From the NCBI RefSeq assembly GCF_002932875.1, contig NZ_PSWS01000040.1, positions 1 to 64,000 of the forward strand: 64,000 bases of DNA. Direction: 5' to 3'. Made by a program: the position numbers and the translations under genes. Origin of the DNA: Rathayibacter tritici. GTDB taxonomy: Bacteria; Actinomycetota; Actinomycetes; Actinomycetales; Microbacteriaceae. Under the pieces are notes generated by a model that saw nothing but the letters and a program-made list of their open reading frames with translations, was not told the DNA's origin and made no database searches. This document shows positions 59,701-64,000 of the stretch, in pieces. The first letter of the stretch is position 1; every line of letters starts with the position of its first letter.

Positions 59701-60120
59701 ATGTTGATTCCGCGTCGAGTCAAGTACCGCAAGCAGCACCACCCGGGCCGCACGGGCCAGGCCACCGGTGGCACCAAGGTGTCATTCGGTGAGTTCGGCA
59801 TTCAGGCCCTCACCCCCGCCTACGTGACCAACCGTCAGATCGAGTCCGCTCGTATCGCGATGACGCGTCATATCAAGCGCGGCGGAAAGGTGTGGATCAA
59901 CATCTATCCCGACCGTCCGCTGACCAAGAAGCCCGCCGAGACCCGCATGGGTTCCGGTAAGGGTTCGCCGGAGTGGTGGGTCGCGAACGTCAAGCCGGGT
60001 CGCGTCCTCTTCGAGGTCGCCGGCGTCGACGAGCAGCTCGCTCGTGAGGCCATGACCCGTGCCATCCACAAGCTGCCCCTCAAGGCACGCATCATCAAGC
60101 GCGAGGAGGGAGACGCGTAA
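59701..60120 (+). CDS. rplP: 50S ribosomal protein L16
   Basis: L16, 139 aa, positions tRNA at the A site. [86 protein letters not shown]. The stop overlaps the rpmC start by one base. Confidence 0.99.
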   Translation: MLIPRRVKYRKQHHPGRTGQATGGTKVSFGEFGIQALTPAYVTNRQIESARIAMTRHIKRGGKVWINIYPDRPLTKKPAETRMGSGKGSPEWWVANVKPGRVLFEVAGVDEQLAREAMTRAIHKLPLKARIIKREEGDA

Positions 60121-60446
60121 TGGCGATCGGATCCAAGGAGCTCGCCCCCGCCGAGCTCGACACCTTCGAGGACGAGCGTCTCGTCACGGAGCTGAAGAAG
60201 GCCAAGGAGGAGCTGTTCAACCTCCGCTTCCAGTCGGCCACCGGCCAGCTGGACACGACCGGCCGCCTGCGTGCGGTCAAGCGCGACATTGCCCGCATCT
60301 ACACGGTCATCCGTGAGCGCGAGCTGGGCATCCGCGCCACCCCTGCACCCGTCGAGGCCCCGGCCAAGGCGGAGAAGAAGCCCAAGACCAAGAAGGCCGC
60401 CAAGGCCGAGGTCGAGGCGACCGAGCCGACCGAGGAGGCCAAGTAA
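60120..60446 (+). CDS. rpmC: 50S ribosomal protein L29, extended
   Basis: L29, here 108 aa; E. coli has 63. The core is [64 protein letters not shown]. The last ~35 residues are an Ala/Lys/Glu/Pro-rich tail ([20 protein letters not shown]). Such extensions occur in actinobacterial L29. One-base overlap with rpsQ. Confidence 0.97.
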   Translation: MAIGSKELAPAELDTFEDERLVTELKKAKEELFNLRFQSATGQLDTTGRLRAVKRDIARIYTVIRERELGIRATPAPVEAPAKAEKKPKTKKAAKAEVEATEPTEEAK

Positions 60447-60760
60447 TGGCAACCGTCAGTGACACCGCCGGCCACGAGTCGGCCGCCCACGACGTCAAGC
60501 AGGAGGGCGCTCGCGGCTACCGCAAGACCCGCCGCGGCTACGTCACCAGCGACAAGATGGACAAGACCATCACCGTCGAGGTCGAGGACCGCGTCAAGCA
60601 CCCGCTCTACGGCAAGGTCATCCGCCGGACCTCGAAGGTCAAGGCTCACGACGAGCTGAACACCGCGGGAATCGGCGACCTCGTCGTCATCAGCGAGACC
60701 CGTCCCCTCAGCGCCTCCAAGCGCTGGCGCCTGGTCGAGATCCTCGAGAAGGCCAAGTAG
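60446..60760 (+). CDS. rpsQ: 30S ribosomal protein S17, N-terminally extended
   Basis: S17, 104 aa, a primary 16S rRNA binder. The core is [78 protein letters not shown]. The first ~25 residues ([21 protein letters not shown]) are an acidic extension not found in E. coli. Confidence 0.98.
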   Translation: MATVSDTAGHESAAHDVKQEGARGYRKTRRGYVTSDKMDKTITVEVEDRVKHPLYGKVIRRTSKVKAHDELNTAGIGDLVVISETRPLSASKRWRLVEILEKAK

Positions 60761-60793
60761 GCCGCGGCCTACTTGAGTTAGCAGGAGAGACAC

Positions 60794-61162
60794 ATGCTTC
60801 AGCAAGAATCCCGAGTGAAGGTCGCCGATAACACCGGCGCCAAGGAACTCCTCACGATCCGCGTTCTCGGTGGCTCCGGCCGCCGCTACGCCGGTCTCGG
60901 TGACATCATCGTCGCCACCGTTAAGGACGCGATCCCCGGTGGCAACGTCAAGAAGGGCGATGTGGTCAAGGCCGTTATCGTCCGTACCGTCAAGCAGACC
61001 CGTCGCCCCGACGGCTCGTACATCAAGTTCGACGAGAACGCGGCCGTCATCCTCAAGAACGACGGGGACCCCCGTGGCACCCGCATCTTCGGGCCGGTCG
61101 GTCGCGAACTCCGCGACAAGAAGTTCATGAAGATCGTCTCGTTGGCACCGGAGGTTATCTAG
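60794..61162 (+). CDS. rplN: 50S ribosomal protein L14
   Basis: L14, 122 aa, at the subunit interface and the RsfS binding site. [48 protein letters not shown], then [44 protein letters not shown]. 33 bases after rpsQ, with AGGAGAGA upstream. Confidence 0.99.
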   Translation: MLQQESRVKVADNTGAKELLTIRVLGGSGRRYAGLGDIIVATVKDAIPGGNVKKGDVVKAVIVRTVKQTRRPDGSYIKFDENAAVILKNDGDPRGTRIFGPVGRELRDKKFMKIVSLAPEVI

Positions 61163-61164
61163 TC

Positions 61165-61524
61165 ATGGCCAAGATCAAAAAGGGTGACCTCGTTCAGGTC
61201 ATCTCGGGAGCGACCCAGGCCCGCGGCGGAGACCGCGGCAAGCAGGGCACCGTCCTCGAGGTGCTGGTCGAGCGCAACCGCGTCGTCGTCCAGGGCGTGA
61301 ACTTCGTGAAGAAGCACACCCGCGTCGGCCAGTCGCAGCGCGGCTCGAAGGAGGGCGGCATCGAGACCGTCGAGGCTTCGATCCACATCTCCAACGTCGC
61401 GCTCGTCGACCCGAAGACCAAGAAGCCGACCCGGGTCGGCCACCGCAACGTGGCCGTCACCAAGGACGGCGTGACCAAGACCGTTCGCGTGCGCTACGCG
61501 AAGGCGTCGGGTGAGGAACTGTAA
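61165..61524 (+). CDS. rplX: 50S ribosomal protein L24
   Basis: L24, 119 aa, one of the assembly initiators. The KOW motif is [51 protein letters not shown], followed by [29 protein letters not shown]. The stop overlaps the rplE start by one base. Confidence 0.99.
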   Translation: MAKIKKGDLVQVISGATQARGGDRGKQGTVLEVLVERNRVVVQGVNFVKKHTRVGQSQRGSKEGGIETVEASIHISNVALVDPKTKKPTRVGHRNVAVTKDGVTKTVRVRYAKASGEEL

Positions 61525-62108
61525 TGACTGACACCACCGCAGTGGCTGCGAAGGTTCAGCCGCGGCTCAAGGCCAAGTACCAGGCCGACATCATCCCCGC
61601 TCTCAAGGAGCAGTTCGGTTTCGGCAACGTCCACCAGGTCCCCGGCCTGGTCAAGGTCGTCGTCAACACCGGCGTGGGTGAGGCGGCCCGCGATGGCAAG
61701 ATCATCGACGGCGCCATCAAGGACCTCACCGCGATCACCGGCCAGAAGCCTCAGGTCACCAAGGCCCGCAAGTCCATCGCGCAGTTCAAGCTGCGCGAGG
61801 GCCAGGCGATCGGCGCGCACGTCACCCTCCGCGGCGACCGCGCGTGGGAGTTCCTGGACCGTCTGCTCTCGGTCGCGCTCCCGCGCATCCGCGACTTCCG
61901 CGGTCTCTCGGACCGCCAGTTCGACGGCAACGGCAACTACACCTTCGGCATCACGGAGCAGTCGATCTTTCACGAGATCGACCAGGACCGCATCGACCGC
62001 GTCCGCGGCTTCGACGTGACCGTCGTGACCACCGCCAAGACCGACGATGAAGGTCGCGCGCTGCTCAAGCAGCTGGGCTTCCCGTTCAAGTCCTCGGACA
62101 ACGCGTAA
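61524..62108 (+). CDS. rplE: 50S ribosomal protein L5
   Basis: L5, 194 aa, binds 5S rRNA in the central protuberance. [80 protein letters not shown], and [66 protein letters not shown]. It ends this transcription unit: a strong hairpin follows, and the rpsN gene often found next is absent. Confidence 0.99.
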   Translation: MTDTTAVAAKVQPRLKAKYQADIIPALKEQFGFGNVHQVPGLVKVVVNTGVGEAARDGKIIDGAIKDLTAITGQKPQVTKARKSIAQFKLREGQAIGAHVTLRGDRAWEFLDRLLSVALPRIRDFRGLSDRQFDGNGNYTFGITEQSIFHEIDQDRIDRVRGFDVTVVTTAKTDDEGRALLKQLGFPFKSSDNA

Positions 62109-62120
62109 GCAATAAGCCTC

Positions 62121-62156
62121 GAGGCCGGGGGACGGTGAGAACCGCCCTCCGGCCTC
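62121..62156 (+). terminator. Terminator-like hairpin after rplE
   Basis: An ~15-bp imperfect GC-rich stem (62121-62136 with 62141-62156, one A/C mismatch and one G-T pair) with loop GAGA. It is followed by GTCGTGCGT, not a clean T run. It separates rplE from rpsH. Confidence 0.65.
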
Positions 62157-62234
62157 GTCGTGCGTCCGCGGCCGGCGCGGGTCACTCCGCCCGGCTGCAG
62201 CGCGAAGCCCGCGGACTCCGTGCACGATCGGCCC

Positions 62235-62263
62235 TCGACCGCAGGACCTCGGCCATGTATCAT
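62235..62263 (+). promoter_or_regulatory. Possible promoter of rpsH-rplF-rplR-rpsE
   Basis: TCGACC (62235-62240), 17-base spacer, TATCAT (62258-62263), preceded by TG as an extended -10. This gives a ~115-base leader to rpsH. Confidence 0.5.
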
Positions 62264-62383
62264 GGCTCGTTGGCCTGCGTTCGCGCGGCCGCATGGGCGT
62301 CGACGTCGTCGGCGCCGTCCCGCACCACAGGTCGTCACTCTTGTAAAGGGTGCCGAAACCAGGCGAGAAAGGCACCATCAGCC

Positions 62384-62782
62384 ATGACCATGACTGATCC
62401 GGTCGCAGATCTGCTGACCAGAATCCGTAACGCGAACTCCGCGCACCACGACTCCATCACTCTCCCGGGCTCGAAGCTCAAGGCGAACATCGCCGAGATC
62501 CTCAAGACCGAGGGCTACATCGCCGACTGGAAGGTCGAGGAGGCGCGCGTCGGCACGACGCTCTCCATCTCCCTCAAGTACGGCCCCAACCGCGAGCGCT
62601 CGATCGCCGGCATCAAGCGGGTCTCGAAGCCCGGACTGCGCGTGTACGCGAAGTCGGCCGAGATCCCCACCGTGCTCGGTGGCCTCGGCGTCGCCATCCT
62701 GTCCACCTCGAGCGGTCTGCTGACCGACCGCCAGGCCGAGAAGAAGGGCGTGGGTGGGGAAGTCCTCGCCTACGTGTGGTAA
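62384..62782 (+). CDS. rpsH: 30S ribosomal protein S8
   Basis: S8, 132 aa, binds the 16S central domain; in E. coli it also represses the spc operon. [94 protein letters not shown] 62384 (MTMTDP) or 62390 (MTDP) may be used. It starts a new transcription unit, after a 275-base gap. Confidence 0.98.
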   Translation: MTMTDPVADLLTRIRNANSAHHDSITLPGSKLKANIAEILKTEGYIADWKVEEARVGTTLSISLKYGPNRERSIAGIKRVSKPGLRVYAKSAEIPTVLGGLGVAILSTSSGLLTDRQAEKKGVGGEVLAYVW

Positions 62783-62788
62783 CCCCTC

Positions 62789-63325
62789 ATGTCGCGTATT
62801 GGAAGACTCCCCATCGAGATCCCGGCGGGCGTCGACGTCTCCGTCGCCGGATCCGCTGTGACCGTCAAGGGCCCCAAGGGCGAGCTGACCGTGCCGGTCG
62901 CCAGCCCCATCGAGGTCTCCGTCGAGAACGGCCAGGTGCTGGTCTCGCGTCCCGACGACGAGCGCGAGTCGCGTTCGCTCCACGGCCTCACCCGCACGCT
63001 CATCGCCAACGACATCATCGGTGTCACGCAGGGCTACTCCAAGGGCCTCGAGGTCGTGGGAACCGGTTACCGCGTGCTGGCGAAGGGCTCGGACATCGAG
63101 TTCGCGCTCGGCTTCTCGCACCCGGTCGTCGTCACCCCGCCCGCGGGCATCTCGTTCACGGTCGAGGGCAACAACAAGCTCACCGTGCACGGCATCTCGA
63201 AGCAGGCCGTCGGTGAGGTAGCCGCCAACATTCGTAAGATCCGCAAGCCCGAGCCCTACAAGGGCAAGGGCGTGCGCTACGCCGGCGAGGTCGTTCGCCG
63301 CAAGGCCGGAAAGAGCGGTAAGTGA
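62789..63325 (+). CDS. rplF: 50S ribosomal protein L6
   Basis: L6, 178 aa, near the sarcin-ricin loop. [111 protein letters not shown]. Six bases after rpsH. Confidence 0.99.
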   Translation: MSRIGRLPIEIPAGVDVSVAGSAVTVKGPKGELTVPVASPIEVSVENGQVLVSRPDDERESRSLHGLTRTLIANDIIGVTQGYSKGLEVVGTGYRVLAKGSDIEFALGFSHPVVVTPPAGISFTVEGNNKLTVHGISKQAVGEVAANIRKIRKPEPYKGKGVRYAGEVVRRKAGKSGK

Positions 63326-63327
63326 TC

Positions 63328-63699
63328 ATGGGACTCGGAACCAGAGGAAAGAGCAAGTCCGCTGCGCGCGGTCGTCGTCACGACCGTCTGCGCAAGAAGG
63401 TCGTCGGATCCGCTGAGCGCCCCCGCCTCGTCGTCAATCGCTCGGCCCGCCACGTCTTCGTGCAGATCGTCGACGACGCGCAGGGCCGCACCCTCGTGTC
63501 GGCGTCGACCCTCGAGGCCGACCTGCGCGTGTTCGACGGTGACAAGACCGCCAAGGCCCGCAAGGTCGGCGAGCTCGTCGCCGAGCGCGCCAAGAACGCC
63601 GGTGTCGAGGCGGTCGTCTTCGACCGCGGAGGCAACAAGTACGCCGGTCGCGTTGCCGCGATCGCCGATGGAGCACGAGAGGCAGGGCTCAACCTGTGA
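63328..63699 (+). CDS. rplR: 50S ribosomal protein L18
   Basis: L18, 123 aa from ATG 63328 ([25 protein letters not shown]) or 125 aa from a GTG at 63322 that overlaps the rplF stop. It binds 5S rRNA with L5. Core: [93 protein letters not shown]. The rpsE start overlaps its stop (GTGA). Confidence 0.98.
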   Translation: MGLGTRGKSKSAARGRRHDRLRKKVVGSAERPRLVVNRSARHVFVQIVDDAQGRTLVSASTLEADLRVFDGDKTAKARKVGELVAERAKNAGVEAVVFDRGGNKYAGRVAAIADGAREAGLNL

Positions 63700-64000
63700 G
63701 CGCCGCAGAGAACAAGGAACCCGAGGTCGCCGCTGTGTCGGAGGCCCCCGTCGAGACCGCTGCGTCCACGCAGCCGCAGCAGGAGGCTCGTGAGCCCCGC
63801 CGCGGCGGCCGCGACCGCAACCAGGGAGGCCGCGACCGTGGTGGCCGTGACTCCGAGAAGAGCCAGTTCCTCGAGCGCGTGGTGACCATCAACCGCGTGT
63901 CGAAGGTCGTCAAGGGCGGTCGTCGTTTCAGCTTCACCGCACTCGTGGTCGTCGGAGACGGCAACGGACTGGTGGGCGTCGGCTACGGCAAGGCCCGCGA
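63696..64000 (+). CDS. rpsE: 30S ribosomal protein S5 (5' part)
   Basis: The start of S5, cut by the window end after ~101 codons. A GTG at 63696 overlaps the rplR stop. The first ~50 residues are an acidic then Arg/Gly-rich extension ([16 protein letters not shown]) before the conserved [45 protein letters not shown]5 helps translational accuracy. The rest of the spc operon would follow outside the window. Confidence 0.97.
   Translation, partial: MSAAENKEPEVAAVSEAPVETAASTQPQQEAREPRRGGRDRNQGGRDRGGRDSEKSQFLERVVTINRVSKVVKGGRRFSFTALVVVGDGNGLVGVGYGKAR

Overview
The window is a G+C-rich actinobacterial chromosome segment. The best guess is Microbacteriaceae (Rathayibacter/Clavibacter/Curtobacterium-like). 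Grounds: base composition, frequent GTG/TTG starts, two tandem LytR-CpsA-Psr genes, Lhr next to an Nei-type glycosylase, an MT0933-type antitoxin-like gene, tRNAs without encoded CCA, and the arrangement of the ribosomal protein genes. The genus is inferred, not proven.

Layout. Positions 1-8.6 kb hold housekeeping genes: a DUF559/AbiEi-like protein, pgm, pheA, a ferritin-VIT1 iron/manganese transporter fusion, a crotonase, serS and a HAD phosphatase. At 8.8-10.6 kb a tRNA-Ser(UGA) gene carries a small decayed integrative element. It is bounded by perfect 48-bp direct repeats and contains an integrase remnant plus a three-gene, 4-bp-overlapping operon ending in a RelE/ParE-like toxin. From 10.7 to 30.7 kb lie cell-envelope genes (two LCP ligases), tRNA-Ser(GCU), the nei-lhr repair pair, an esterase, a NUDIX-like protein, a DEAD-box helicase, an SDR, small conserved-domain proteins, and a striking intergenic array of 19-bp repeats in two inverted blocks (27.13-27.49 kb). 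From 30.8 to 38.6 kb are rpoB-rpoC with their own promoter and terminator. From 38.7 to 47.8 kb are a secreted lipase, two convergent TetR regulators, a LuxR-type regulator overlapping a spermidine-synthase-like gene, a HAD protein, a complete cystine/polar-amino-acid ABC importer and two membrane proteins. From 47.9 to 64 kb are the translation operons: rpsL-rpsG-fusA-tuf, three unrelated genes, then the S10 cluster rpsJ to rplE, and after a terminator and new promoter rpsH-rplF-rplR-rpsE, cut by the window end.

How they work together. The core is transcription (RNA polymerase beta and beta') and translation (S12, S7, EF-G, EF-Tu and 18 further ribosomal proteins, the last cut by the window end), with serS and two serine tRNAs as a small serine-decoding cluster. 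Around it are metabolic and envelope genes. Nine genes show a TANNNT-like -10 box 6-7 bases before the start codon, which suggests leaderless transcription is common.

Most worth a second look: the inverted 19-bp repeat arrays, the tRNA-Ser island with its possible three-part toxin-antitoxin operon, the missing rpsN with an operon break between rplE and rpsH, and a paired palindrome element at 8.66 and 22.17 kb.
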